Assembly: GCF_025685645.1 (NCBI RefSeq)
Contig: NZ_JAGSYF010000002.1
Location: forward strand, 868,907-932,906
DNA from: Edaphobacter bradus
GTDB taxonomy: Bacteria > Acidobacteriota > Terriglobia > Terriglobales > Acidobacteriaceae
DNA: 64,000 bases
Direction: 5' to 3'
Made by a program: the position numbers and the translations under genes. Below, piece by piece: positions 33,401-41,048 of the stretch (position 1 is its first letter; every line of letters starts with the position of its first letter). Below the pieces are notes generated by a model. That model was not told the DNA's origin. It searched no databases and saw only the letters and a program-made list of their open reading frames with translations.

Positions 33401-35005
33401 AATCGCAACCGTCACCGTGCCGGGAGCGACGTCGTTGGCCTGCGATGGGATCGCCTGAGCGATCGTGAAGAAGGTGCTCACGGGAAACGTCGTTCCGCTG
33501 AACGCTGCCGACGCATTCGGGCCTGACGCGCCCGTCCCCGTCAACTGGCCCGCAGTGAGAACCTTGGCCGAGTTGGTGTCGATGAGGTATCGCCCGTCCC
33601 CCTGGGTCCCTGGGTTTTGGCTCGGCGTCACGGTCACAGCAGTGGAGCCCGTCGTGCATCCCGTCGTGCAGTTGCCCGCAAAGACACGTGAGTCCTCGCG
33701 GACTTGCAGATCGAAGGGGTGCGTCCCCTCATCGGCGTTATCGCGAAAGCCGCCCGAGGCGAAGAGGAACTGCGATCCAATGAGGCAGTCGCCCACGCCG
33801 AAGCAGTCCGTCTCCATGGGAGCCAGCACGTGCTGTCCCTGAGAGTTGTAGGTGCCGTTCACCATCAACGCGCTGTATCCGCTCTTGAAGTATGGCGGGT
33901 TGCCGTTGTCGATGCTCTGCGGAAACTGGTTCGATCCGCCGCCCGGAACGTGATGGTTAATCTGCAGACCAATCGATGCTGGGTCCTCAGTCCCCGTAAG
34001 CTGATGCACTACCGCGCCGCTGCGGGTCGAGGTCACGTCGATCACCTGGCCTGCCTCGACGCCCGGCGCGACGACGCTTTCGGGATTCAGATAGCTGTCC
34101 CTGCGTTGCCCCTGGCGCGCGTCCTCGACGTGGGTCTGGCTCTTCCAGTCAGTGGGATTGTAGCCTTCGTTCCCGCTGTAGCTCTGCTCGGCCTTCACCT
34201 CGCAGCCGCTGGCGCAGTCGGTGCTCTGCGTGGCATTGGCGATGCCGTTGTTGTTGCGGCCATTCTGATACTGGCTTGCGTACTCCACACCGTTCAGGTT
34301 GTTCACCTGCAGGCTTGACCCGGCCGGCTGAGCGACGGTCTGGGTCGACTGAGGCGTAGTCGAGACCTTCTGCGCGAGTCCTGCAGTGAGCCCTGCGATG
34401 CTCGTATCGACATACTGCTTCCCGGCAGCCTGCAGCGGAGCCGTTGGATCACCGGGCAGCACGAGAGGTCCTGTCATCGTGTCGCCGGCTTTCAGAACGT
34501 AGGGATTGCTCTGGTCTAGGGGGCGGCCTGCGACGGCAGCGGCGATCGCCGTATCCACGTAGCTCTTACTCACGGTCTGCATTGCCACGGAGGTCGGCAG
34601 CACGGAGCTTTTGATGGCGCTCAGGTGCACCGGCGCCTGGCTTGCGGGGACAACCCAGAACTCGCGGCTCGTCGTCCCGTCGTCCAGGTGGTACACCGCT
34701 GTATAGTAGCTTCCCATCGGCGTCGAACCTGCATTCGGAGCCAGCGCGACGCTCAGCGAGCCTCCGGCCGCGATCGTCACCGACGTGCTGCCGCTGGGCA
34801 CAGACTCGCCTACGGCATTGGTAAACGCGGGCCAGCTCACCAGCACGGTTCCTGTGGCGGGCGTGCCGTCTGCGCGGTAGATCGTATCTGTAACCTGGGT
34901 GGTCACAATCTGTGCGCCGGCCATGACTGTCAGCCACATGAGCAAACCGTGAACCGCCAGCAGCATTCCGACCAGCGTCGTCCATCCTCTTCGCTTCCAA
35001 CTCAT
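30446..35005 (-). CDS. Giant tail fibre with signal peptide, LamG-like domain and C-terminal SGNH hydrolase
   Basis: 1519 residues from the ATG at 35005 (GGAGAG upstream). The first 31 residues form a signal peptide (MSWKRRGW, hydrophobic core, cleavage after AGA), unusual for a phage tail fibre. Residues about 130-210 carry tail-fibre motifs (SYVDTAIAAAVAGRPLDQ; GDTMTGPLVLPGDPTAPLQA; KQYVDTSIAGL). A long beta-rich shaft follows. A LamG-like lectin domain lies at about 1065-1225 (LLNEGTGTVADDTSGNNNNG). The C-terminal 250 residues hold an SGNH hydrolase: GGIDSRTAG, WGGVNDF and LHPTDAG for the Ser, Asn and Asp/His blocks. The probable job is surface binding and deacetylation of a polysaccharide. 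Confidence 0.8.
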   Translation of the reverse strand: MSWKRRGWTTLVGMLLAVHGLLMWLTVMAGAQIVTTQVTDTIYRADGTPATGTVLVSWPAFTNAVGESVPSGSTSVTIAAGGSLSVALAPNAGSTPMGSYYTAVYHLDDGTTSREFWVVPASQAPVHLSAIKSSVLPTSVAMQTVSKSYVDTAIAAAVAGRPLDQSNPYVLKAGDTMTGPLVLPGDPTAPLQAAGKQYVDTSIAGLTAGLAQKVSTTPQSTQTVAQPAGSSLQVNNLNGVEYASQYQNGRNNNGIANATQSTDCASGCEVKAEQSYSGNEGYNPTDWKSQTHVEDARQGQRRDSYLNPESVVAPGVEAGQVIDVTSTRSGAVVHQLTGTEDPASIGLQINHHVPGGGSNQFPQSIDNGNPPYFKSGYSALMVNGTYNSQGQHVLAPMETDCFGVGDCLIGSQFLFASGGFRDNADEGTHPFDLQVREDSRVFAGNCTTGCTTGSTAVTVTPSQNPGTQGDGRYLIDTNSAKVLTAGQLTGTGASGPNASAAFSGTTFPVSTFFTIAQAIPSQANDVAPGTVTVAIATTGVPSGFATNTAAAPAGSGVACIADPTVAANGVEGFETASYTVVDGTHLQLVLNKAHATQATVAIGGLCGYGLEQTVDTANGIRQVFPVIGSYSATGLYYAGGATAVIGKSNTTSAFQNLSLPIASLGRSGNTVTVTAAGFLPLDVSGLNLTVSGVADASYNGSFVVTTTGSNTLTYAQSGPNSTSTGGTLSLLTGGYALYPMAEVLSVMNPANKRVDGSMTLAPNTVAWAANDSVEEPHYYQQKVAPDLEFIGQTIPRPLSFQRAGLQYEGNNGPGLQGWTITNATPASSYFGNGGTHGPPDMAYEASGIWKRTMVAQAGEQSVFTIHCNSHGCGKWNSGYNLFELDSSVATDVIGFQPLTSTLTMSLRGTGYTFAPQGFTAGVINATTVNATTLNGAVGAAQLPVFQASGSGHAQGVVPDPGATAGTARYLREDGTWAVPPGSGSQLAMPAMLQAMPERAHLLGEYLLNEGTGTVADDTSGNNNNGTISGATWEGSADLSFTPGQYIQLPVALNQTNTWQFAIYSPPFGNSGSASQIPTDDSTSFGQNPSLLCGNDTAHTCLIASSFFGPVSHRFMAFNTDSTEASEPLPAGWHIVTLVNGQGGQKDHWYYDGAEVNGYAAQSSGAFTHPSSGNYQIGGSSQYTGSWFTGKIAAVWAWSTSLSSTEVQTAAQNAVSYVQSKGAAPAYRPIIHDAPLVIGGIDSRTAGLGVSAPWISNLSLADPTYTTLDLGFSGTTVFDHLAMFDLMYAPRINGRSGPTIDVFWGGVNDFSTTMTARQVANSLKGMVQKAKAAGARVIVATEISSHSTGNGDTMKNALNTIVRSEALTLWGADNVADLATVPQLGADGASNNATYFSSQLHPTDAGEVFVTSVMSDAVNELIGSTETSRHATAASSYQELAGDRFLDLTGTSAQSVSLPDCIGYSLPRQIVNLGTAAGTVAAINSETLTGSSTLAIGSRAIFVPVPGALSTGGCHWERTQ

Positions 35006-35024
35006 CGTTCTCTCCTCGTCCTCA

Positions 35025-36005
35025 CTAAACCGTTCGCATCGCTGCCGGCAGGTAGCTCCGGAAGCACAACACCATCTCTCCGTCGTTCGCATCCTTCACG
35101 GGCAGCGCGCGAAATGCTCCGCTCAGCCGCACGCGCTCGAGCGGCGCCGCGAGAGGTTCGGCGATCTCCGCCGCGCCCTGCATCGTCTGCAGGCGCGGAT
35201 AGTGGAAGATCATCCGGTCGCCCTGCTCGCCGTCCATCACGAAGAGCCCTGACCACTCCTGGAAGAACGTTCCTCCCTCGCGATCGACAAAGCCCAGCAG
35301 CCGGCTCACCTGCATCCCTGTCGACGGTGTCCCTGCAGGAAGCGGCGCAGCCAGCGTCAGCGCGCCATTCGTAATTGCCACGACGCGCCCAACGTTCAGC
35401 GAGACGCGCCGGATGTAGTTCACGTCGCTTGCGACATTCGCTGATGCCGTCACATACGCCGCGCTCACTCCACTGCCTACGAAGCCCGTCTGCCCCGTGT
35501 AGTCCATATCCACCGAGACCAAATCGCCAACGGAGAATCCCGCCGCTGCCGTTCCCACGTTTAGCGAGGTCGCCGTCGAGCCGGCAGAAAGGGGAACCGC
35601 CGCGGCTGCTGTCCCTCCGCTGCCGTTCGCCGTCGCGCCAGCCGCGGGGTAGAGCAGATTCATCTGCTGCGAGCCGGAGGCCAGCGCCATCTGCAGCTTG
35701 CCCCAGCTCTCAAACTCAAGCTGTACGGTCGCTTCGACCTCGCTCCGCACCTGGCATGTCGTCATCGCCGGTGCTCCGGTTCTCAGCGCGACGACTCCAC
35801 TCTTCGTCCCGACGCCGTTTCTGCGTGCAAACTTCGTGCACCATCCCAGGTCGATCCACGGAGCAGGCGGTGTGTCGAGCACAAAGGTGCCTGTCTGCGC
35901 TGCGTCAAAGATCGAGGGAGCTTGCGTCGCGCGATTCACCGGCGCGAAGTAGGCCCTCACGCGCCGCGTGATCGGAGCCACCGCTACCACTGCAGTCGTG
36001 CTCAT
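35025..36005 (-). CDS. Phage structural protein, probable tail tube or head-tail protein
   Basis: 326 residues, beta-rich, without signal peptide. LEFESWGKLQMALASGSQQMNLL and a central Gly/Ala/Thr region with SAGSTATSLNVGTAAAGFSVGDLVSVD suggest a jellyroll or immunoglobulin-like insertion. The C-terminal half (FVDREGGTFFQEWSGLFVMDGEQGD) would fit a tail tube subunit. Its start overlaps the stop of the preceding gene by ATGA, so the two are coupled. Assignment rests on position between connector genes and tail fibre. Confidence 0.5.
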   Translation of the reverse strand: MSTTAVVAVAPITRRVRAYFAPVNRATQAPSIFDAAQTGTFVLDTPPAPWIDLGWCTKFARRNGVGTKSGVVALRTGAPAMTTCQVRSEVEATVQLEFESWGKLQMALASGSQQMNLLYPAAGATANGSGGTAAAAVPLSAGSTATSLNVGTAAAGFSVGDLVSVDMDYTGQTGFVGSGVSAAYVTASANVASDVNYIRRVSLNVGRVVAITNGALTLAAPLPAGTPSTGMQVSRLLGFVDREGGTFFQEWSGLFVMDGEQGDRMIFHYPRLQTMQGAAEIAEPLAAPLERVRLSGAFRALPVKDANDGEMVLCFRSYLPAAMRTV

Positions 36006-36508
36006 AGCTCACCCGCTTCCTGATAGCTGAAGACCTCTACCGTTGCCGTACGTTCCAGCCGCTCTCCCTCGACCACGACCTTGCCAAACACCGCATCGCC
36101 CCAGAAGATATTGGTCGCCATCGCCGTTGCGGCTCCGCCCTGAGTTGTCGCGGCGTAGCTCATCTTCGCGGCGTTCTGCGGAGCTGCTCCGACAGCTGTT
36201 GCCAACTCCGCATCCATACGAGCGAGTAGACGGCCGCGGTCCATGCCGCCGTTGCCTGCGTTGCCGTCGGTGGTGTAACGGATCTCGCACTGCATCGCGA
36301 CGAGCGGCAACCCAGCCTTCGTGTCAACGATTGTCCCTGTCCACAGCAGCCTGAAGACGTCAGGCGGCTTGGTCGCGGTCACCAGCTCGTTCTCGTCCAC
36401 CAGCACACCGGGCCGCGTCACGCCGCGCACGACGATGGTGCGCGCGGGATTCAACGCAGCAAGCCTGCTCTGTAGCGTTATGAAAAACGTGTCTTTGGCG
36501 TTCTGCAT
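36002..36508 (-). CDS. Phage head-tail joining or tail-completion type protein
   Basis: 168 residues from the ATG at 36508; the TTG upstream at 36532 is less likely. It begins DTFFITLQSRLAALNPARTIVVRG, a helix-strand opening seen in tail terminator and minor tail proteins, and contains a Gly-rich middle (GNAGNGGMDRGRLLARMDAEL). No certain family match. The assignment is from size and location between the 143-residue gene and the tail protein. It is translationally coupled to the following gene. Confidence 0.45.
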   Translation of the reverse strand: MQNAKDTFFITLQSRLAALNPARTIVVRGVTRPGVLVDENELVTATKPPDVFRLLWTGTIVDTKAGLPLVAMQCEIRYTTDGNAGNGGMDRGRLLARMDAELATAVGAAPQNAAKMSYAATTQGGAATAMATNIFWGDAVFGKVVVEGERLERTATVEVFSYQEAGEL

Positions 36509-36565
36509 AGATACGTAACCTTTCTGTAGCAAATAGGCCGACCCGGTACACCGATCGCGGGGTTG

Positions 36566-36997
36566 CTAGACCTCCAGCTTCACAGCTTCGCGCAGCACAA
36601 GCCTGTAGCCGCAGACCGCTCCGCCTGCCTCAATCTCACTGAGCGATGCGATCACCAGCAGCGCCTCATCGACGAGCACGCCGAATGCTGCGGCGAACAT
36701 CGCACTCGCCGAGGCGAATCCAAGGCTTCCCACTAGCGCTTCCACTGCTGTAGCCGACACGAGCATCTCCCGCTGCGTTGGCTTGCCCGCGGTGATCTTC
36801 GCGCGTGCCCTGCGAAAGACCACTGGAGCCAGCTCGACGTCCTGAAACTCGGGAGTCGCCAACCCAAGCTGTTCGGCTAGGCTGCCTGCGGTTGCAGGAG
36901 CGGGGGTTCGCAACATTACAGCGCGTCCGTGCGCCGCGCGAAACAGTACATCTGCGGCCCTTTGGGCTGCGCACCCCGTTCTCGACAGATCTGTCAT
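36566..36997 (-). CDS. Phage protein of unknown function in the connector block
   Basis: 143 residues. Ala-rich, with FQDVELAPVVFRRARAKITAGKPTQREMLVSATAVEALVG in the centre and a conserved-looking end YRLVLREAVKLEV. It is the size of a head-closure or stopper protein and lies between the connector and the tail-completion gene, the usual place for one. The start overlaps the end of the connector gene region within a few bases. Confidence 0.4.
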   Translation of the reverse strand: MTDLSRTGCAAQRAADVLFRAAHGRAVMLRTPAPATAGSLAEQLGLATPEFQDVELAPVVFRRARAKITAGKPTQREMLVSATAVEALVGSLGFASASAMFAAAFGVLVDEALLVIASLSEIEAGGAVCGYRLVLREAVKLEV

Positions 36998-37001
36998 TGC
37001 G

Positions 37002-37625
37002 TTACCCCAGCCTCTCCGCCACGTAGGGCCTGAGCAGTGCCTGCACCTGCGGGTCGATCAGAGCGCCGCTGAAGTACTGCATCTGCACGGTGTCCACGCG
37101 GCTGGCCTTCACGTTCAGCGCAGGCGTCGCCTGTGCGTTCTTCACAATCTGCGCGCAGGCGATCTTTACTGCGGCAGGAATCGTCGCAAGCCCGGAGGTG
37201 TAGGTGATCTCGGCCTCGTTGTAGCCGAGCCCCAGGTAGTTCTGCGGGAAGGTCAGCTCTGCGGTGGCCATGTTGACGTCGATGTGCGAGGTGTCCAGTG
37301 TGTTCCAGCTTCCCGGAACGCTGAACGCCCACGCGATCTGCTCGCGGAATGGATCAGGTATCTCGCCGCGCCTTGGCTTTCCGTAGCGCACGCGCACGCC
37401 TACCAGTGGCGATGCCGCTCCGGCGGCCGCAGCGAGCGGGCGATAGCTCAGTCGCACGGTCTGCGCGCCTGCGGAGAAGCGCATCCGCTCCACATACTGC
37501 GTCACCAGCAGGCTGGGCCGCCTGCAGTGCGCCTCGATGAGCGACGAGGCCATCGTCACCCAGTCGTCTGTCGTCTCTGCATCCAGCCCGTATGTTTGGT
37601 ATTCGGCGGGAAGTAGGTAAGCCAT
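37002..37625 (-). CDS. Phage head-tail connector protein (gp6-like)
   Basis: 207 residues from the ATG at 37625 with GAGAGGAG upstream; the open frame back to 37697 runs through a terminator and is rejected. The opening MAYLLPAEYQTYGLDAETTDDWVTMASSLIEAHCRRP, with its short helices followed by the IEAHCRRPSL segment, and the helical close IPAAVKIACAQIVKNAQ fit gp6-type adaptors that dock on the portal ring. The position directly after the major capsid gene is standard. Confidence 0.65.
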   Translation of the reverse strand: MAYLLPAEYQTYGLDAETTDDWVTMASSLIEAHCRRPSLLVTQYVERMRFSAGAQTVRLSYRPLAAAAGAASPLVGVRVRYGKPRRGEIPDPFREQIAWAFSVPGSWNTLDTSHIDVNMATAELTFPQNYLGLGYNEAEITYTSGLATIPAAVKIACAQIVKNAQATPALNVKASRVDTVQMQYFSGALIDPQVQALLRPYVAERLG

Positions 37626-37647
37626 ATAGCTCCTCTCAAAAAGAAAA

Positions 37648-37678
37648 CAGGGACCGGCATAGACTTCGCCGGTCCCTG
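37648..37678 (-). terminator. Strong hairpin with T-run between capsid and connector genes
   Basis: Exact 11-bp stem CAGGGACCGGC / GCCGGTCCCTG, followed on the minus strand by TTTTCTTTTT. It lies between the capsid stop and the connector start, inside what would otherwise be one late operon. Confidence 0.85.
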
Positions 37679-37694
37679 CAAATGCCTCTACGCT

Positions 37695-37732
37695 CAAAAC
37701 AGCAGATCCCTCCGCTCCGGTCGGGATGACAC
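37695..37732. repeat. Dispersed palindromic repeat, type A1
   Basis: GCAGATCCCTCCGCTCCGG ... GGGATGACA, matching the element at 1843-1880. It lies just after the major capsid gene stop, showing that this host-type repeat has entered the phage cluster. Confidence 0.75.
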
Positions 37733-37740
37733 GTTATGCG

Positions 37741-38712
37741 TTAGCGATCGACGAGCACCTGGTAGTGGGCGTAGTTGGCGCCCTTCACCACGACGCCGCC
37801 GAACTTGACCACCACATACTGCGAGGCGAGCGACCCGGGAACTCCGAGCTGGAAGACCCGTGGGTTTGCGTCGCCGAGCCAGTGGTACTCGATGAGGTCC
37901 TCGGTGACGATGTAGGCCGGAAGCACGGAGGAACCGGAGCCGGGAGTTCCGGTGTAGCCCAGCGTCCACTCGGGGATGAGCGGAAGCTCGCCCGCCTGGG
38001 TGGAGAGCGTCTTCACGGTGAAGCCTGCGCCGATGTCCATGGTGTTCAGGACCACGTTGAACTCGCTCTTCATCTCGCGGTCGATCAGGTCGAGCAGCAC
38101 CGGGTTGGCGTAGATCGCCGTGGGGCGCACGCCGAACGAGGAGTTCGAGACCATCTGGGCGACGGTAGACTTGAAACCGTCGACGATGCTCTGGCTGGTG
38201 CCGATGGTGGCGGTATTGCCGCCCGCAGCGATCTGCCCGGCGGCGCCGAAGTACTGCGCGGTGGTCGGCGAGCTGAGGCTGGTGTCGGTGCCGTTCCAGA
38301 GCGCGACGTCGTGCGTGCGCAGGACGCCCTCGACGGTGTCGGCGAGGTCCTTGGCCTGCAGGTAGGCGAACTGGCTCTGCTGCTGGCCCAGCTCGATGTC
38401 GAAGAGGTTGTAGTTGATCTGTGCGACCAGCGCCTTCAGCGGCACGCTGCGCTCGATACGCGTGGGGCTGACGATCGGCGCGATGATGTTGCGCGGATCG
38501 ACAAAGCCCGAGGAGGCCGCAGGCGAGGGAATCGCCGTCTCCTCAAAGAAGCGCGAGGGATGACCCGTTGCCGGGACCTGCTTGATCCTTCTCCCAAAGA
38601 CGCCACGGCGCTGCACCAGGTCCGTGATCTCCGTCTGATACAACGGAATTTCAATTGCGCCAGGTCCGATGTAGTCCGCTGTCGCGTGAATATCAGTAAA
38701 CTTCGCGTTCAT
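37741..38712 (-). CDS. Major capsid protein
   Basis: 323 residues from ATG 38712 (an adjacent ATG at 38715 is equally possible), with GGGAGA upstream. Features expected of an HK97-fold shell protein: an N-terminal arm (IEIPLYQTEITDLVQRRGVFG), a spine-helix region (LKALVAQINYNLFDIELGQQQ), the central PTAIYANPVLLDLIDREM and a C-terminal beta-strand end (YVVVKFGGVVVKGANYAHYQV). It most resembles the SU10/P22-like group of capsid proteins of unbranched sequence; the family choice is tentative. The coiled-coil gene just before it could be the scaffold. Confidence 0.7.
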   Translation of the reverse strand: MNAKFTDIHATADYIGPGAIEIPLYQTEITDLVQRRGVFGRRIKQVPATGHPSRFFEETAIPSPAASSGFVDPRNIIAPIVSPTRIERSVPLKALVAQINYNLFDIELGQQQSQFAYLQAKDLADTVEGVLRTHDVALWNGTDTSLSSPTTAQYFGAAGQIAAGGNTATIGTSQSIVDGFKSTVAQMVSNSSFGVRPTAIYANPVLLDLIDREMKSEFNVVLNTMDIGAGFTVKTLSTQAGELPLIPEWTLGYTGTPGSGSSVLPAYIVTEDLIEYHWLGDANPRVFQLGVPGSLASQYVVVKFGGVVVKGANYAHYQVLVDR

Positions 38713-38733
38713 CATTCTCCCTTTCAAAAAGAA

Positions 38734-38755
38734 GGGCGCGGCCTCGGCCACGCCC
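38734..38755 (-). terminator. Hairpin with T-run just upstream of the capsid gene
   Basis: GGGCG-(C)-GGCC / GGCC-(A)-CGCCC stem, followed by TTTTT on the minus strand, ending about 15 bp before the capsid Shine-Dalgarno. Confidence 0.7.
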
Positions 38756-38804
38756 ATGCCCCCATTTGTCCCACCTGTCGACTCACCCATGCTTCCGGCG
38801 CAGC

Positions 38805-39224
38805 TTACGACAGCATTCCGGCGCGCACCAGTTGCATCTTCACGGCGATCCTCTGCTCCAGGCTCAGGCTGGTCAGCGCCGCGTCGAGAGCCCCTGCCTC
38901 GAGCGAATCCACTGTCACTCCCTGCTTGGCCAGCAGCGTCGCCATGCCCACGGGCAGGGTCTTGCGGCCATTTGTAACGGTTGCAGGAACAGTTTGTGCC
39001 GCGGAGGCCTGCAGCTCGGCGATCTTTGCATCCGCTGCGGCAAGCCGGGCTTCGGCTGCGGCCAGCCGCTCCTCGACCTCTGCTTCGACCGTCGCCGAGA
39101 TGCGGCCGATCGAGGCTTCGGTGTCGCGCTGGCGCTCGGCCAGCCTCTCGACTGCCTGTTCGAGAAGGCTCGCTGCGGCGGCGAGGCGTTCTACTGTAGT
39201 TGCGAGTTCGTTGTTCGTCTCCAT
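38805..39224 (-). CDS. Coiled-coil protein, possible scaffold
   Basis: 139 residues from ATG 39224 (CAGGAG six bases upstream; a GTG at 39230 is the alternative). The first 75 residues are an uninterrupted Ala/Glu/Leu coiled coil (ELATTVERLAAAASLLEQAV ... EERLAAAEARLAAADAKIAEL). A short helical C-terminal domain follows (VGMATLLAKQGVTVDSLEAG). The size, coiled coil and place just before the capsid gene suit a scaffolding protein. No sequence family was recognised. Confidence 0.55.
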   Translation of the reverse strand: METNNELATTVERLAAAASLLEQAVERLAERQRDTEASIGRISATVEAEVEERLAAAEARLAAADAKIAELQASAAQTVPATVTNGRKTLPVGMATLLAKQGVTVDSLEAGALDAALTSLSLEQRIAVKMQLVRAGMLS

Positions 39225-39246
39225 CTTCACTCCTGTCGCTGTGTTG

Positions 39247-39636
39247 TTAAGCCTTCGCTTCGCTTGTTGCCGGGGCCTTCTGGACGTTCAGGATTGCGAC
39301 TACGGCCGAGACCAGGCTCGAGACGTAGTTCGAATCCACCTGCAGGCCGGCCTTGGCGAGCAGCGCGGTGACGGTCTGCTCGGTGAGGACAAGCACCTCG
39401 GTGAGCTTCTGCGCGCCGGTACCGCTCTGGACGCCGGAGGCTGCGTACTTCTGCTCGACGAGCAGCACGGCGCTCTGGATCAGCGACGTTGCATCGGTGA
39501 CCTCGGCGGCGACCGGCGCGGTGGCCGGAAAGAGAAGCCCAACCAGCCGCTCTACCGGGATCGCGTACGTCATCGCCCACTTCAGGCCCTTTTCGAAGCC
39601 CTTTCCAACCGTTTCAAGAACGCTTATGAAACTCAT
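39247..39636 (-). CDS. Small phage protein, weakly like LLH-type holin
   Basis: 129 residues from ATG 39636 with an excellent AAAGGAGAAGG upstream. It opens MSFISVLETVGKGFEKGLKW, has a moderately hydrophobic centre, and ends with VEQKYAASGVQSGTGAQKLTEVLVLTEQ, which recalls the C-terminal part of LLH-family holins and similar small phage proteins. There is no strong transmembrane helix. The location between protease and coiled-coil protein does not fit a lysis gene well, so the assignment stays open. Confidence 0.4.
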   Translation of the reverse strand: MSFISVLETVGKGFEKGLKWAMTYAIPVERLVGLLFPATAPVAAEVTDATSLIQSAVLLVEQKYAASGVQSGTGAQKLTEVLVLTEQTVTALLAKAGLQVDSNYVSSLVSAVVAILNVQKAPATSEAKA

Positions 39637-39705
39637 TCCTTCTCCTTTGGTGTGTTTTCTGAGTTGTGTATTGTTACCGGGATCAAGTGAAGCTAGACTC
39701 CGATC

Positions 39706-40221
39706 ATGCAAGTGTTCGGCAGGCCAATCTCGAAATGGTGGCTGATTCTCCTTGTGCCTGTTCTGGTCGTTGGTGCACCTATGCTGCTCATTTTGTTTTT
39801 CGCAGCGAACAACCTTGCCCGAGCAATTATTGGTCCGCCAGCAATCTGGAATCGCCCACGTCATACCCCACTGCGAGAGGACCTCATAGGCAGGTATGTC
39901 GAATCAGAGCGCCATTGGGATCGCGCGAAGACTGGTCCCGATGCTGTCCTCGAACTGAAGAGCGACGGTACGATGCGTGTGAGAGCTTTGCCGAACGATT
40001 CCATTACGAGCACATGCACTCTTTCCGGCTCGGGAAGATGGACTGGTCCGGATGAAAATCAGCATCTTGATCTAATGGTTACTTCCGACAATGCACCGGC
40101 ATCATGCGAATCCGGCTCGTACTCCTTTCTGGAAATCGCTGGTCGCTCGAAACCCTATGATCTGTACTGGGTGCTAGGAGATCCCGATTCAGGAACCGGA
40201 GTTTGGATGAGGAAGCAATGA
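39706..40221 (+). CDS. Plus-strand cargo gene: membrane-anchored protein of unknown function
   Basis: 171 residues. A hydrophobic N-terminal segment (WWLILLVPVLVVGAPMLLILFF) acts as anchor or signal. The soluble part has alternating strands (DAVLELKSDGTMRVRALPND; CTLSGSGRWTGPDENQHLDLMV) typical of small extracytoplasmic domains. It is the only plus-strand gene inside the late cluster, has its own codon usage and lower GC, and its 3' end overlaps the 3' end of the protease gene by 33 bp. This is the pattern of a phage moron. No family recognised. Confidence 0.55.
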   Translation: MQVFGRPISKWWLILLVPVLVVGAPMLLILFFAANNLARAIIGPPAIWNRPRHTPLREDLIGRYVESERHWDRAKTGPDAVLELKSDGTMRVRALPNDSITSTCTLSGSGRWTGPDENQHLDLMVTSDNAPASCESGSYSFLEIAGRSKPYDLYWVLGDPDSGTGVWMRKQ

Positions 40222-40803
40222 GCGCTTCACTCCGTGCTTCTCTCTGAGTGACTGGCTCAGCCGGAAGCTCGTGCTGCGGTATGCGGCCTTCTCGCGCAGC
40301 AGGATTGCCGCTCCGGTGAATGTCGCGCGAGTGAGCGTCCAGATGGAGGACCGCAGGTCCTCCACGTGAGCGTCAGCCAGCTCGTAGCTCATCCCCATCG
40401 CTCCGTCGGACTGGATCTGGGCCTCCATCTCGGGGTAGTCCCGGGCGTAGAGGTAGCCTGCGACGGTGAGCCGGTTGCCTTCGATCTCGGCGGCGGTGAT
40501 GATGCCGCACTTCTGGCGGGCGTCGTGGCCGTCCCACCCTGCCTTGTAGTCCACCGCCATTCCGAGCAGGCTGGGCAGCGCCGTTTCGGCTGCCTCGCGG
40601 GTCAGGATGACCCTGTGGCCGCGCGCGCCGCTCGGAGCCTTGTCGCTGGCGACATCCACCAGCGTCAGCACGCCTTCGAACGGCAGCCGGTTGGGATGCC
40701 CGTGCACCACCGGAAACTCCACCGCCATGGCGCGCAACTCCATCCCCGCCGGACGCCCCAGCCCGCTGGTTGGCCGCCGATGCAGCCGTTGCGTTTCTGT
40801 CAT
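40189..40803 (-). CDS. Phage prohead protease / capsid maturation-type protein
   Basis: 204 residues, with an excellent AAGGAGGTG before the ATG at 40803. The middle has LLGMAVDYKAGWDGHDARQKCGIITAAEIEG and DYPEMEAQIQSDGAMGMSYELADAHVEDL, and the end has TLTRATFTGAAILLREKAAY. The GMSYEL strand and the TRATFTGAAIL ending resemble the serine-type prohead protease fold, and the position before scaffold-like and capsid genes fits. Catalytic residues cannot be named with confidence. A terminator and a type C palindrome lie between it and the upstream regulator gene. Confidence 0.55.
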   Translation of the reverse strand: MTETQRLHRRPTSGLGRPAGMELRAMAVEFPVVHGHPNRLPFEGVLTLVDVASDKAPSGARGHRVILTREAAETALPSLLGMAVDYKAGWDGHDARQKCGIITAAEIEGNRLTVAGYLYARDYPEMEAQIQSDGAMGMSYELADAHVEDLRSSIWTLTRATFTGAAILLREKAAYRSTSFRLSQSLREKHGVKRSLLPHPNSGS

Positions 40804-40817
40804 GCCACCTCCTTCTC

Positions 40818-40890
40818 AGTTGTCAGTTGCAGGTTGCCAGTTGTCAGTAGCCGGCAACCTGCAACCAACAACCTGCAACAGGCAACTTGC
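40818..40890. repeat. Type C palindromic repeat upstream of the protease gene
   Basis: CAGTTGCAGGTTGCCAGTTG on the left faces CGGCAACCTGCAACC and CAACAACCTGCAACAGG on the right. Same core (GTTGCAGGTTG / CAACCTGCAAC) as at 28757-28832. Confidence 0.7.
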
Positions 40891-40902
40891 CTTAAAAGCA
40901 AA

Positions 40903-40931
40903 CGGGAGAGCGGCCCGAAGGCGCTCTCCCG
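40903..40931 (-). terminator. Rho-independent terminator after the sigma-like gene
   Basis: Stem CGGGAGAGC / GCTCTCCCG with an 11-base GC-rich loop, then TTTGCTTTT on the minus strand. Confidence 0.85.
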
Positions 40932-41048
40932 TCTCACTTCTTGATTACCTATCCAGAATAACAAAGTGACCGAAACTACTCTGCCACTTTCCAGGCAAAT
41001 ATATTCGCAATTGTTTCAATGAGTTGCAGGATTTTCCACCACTTGCCC

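Noticed and set aside
37726..39690. 654-codon plus-strand open frame across the capsid region
   Set aside because: Antisense to capsid and coiled-coil genes that have ribosome sites and phage signatures.
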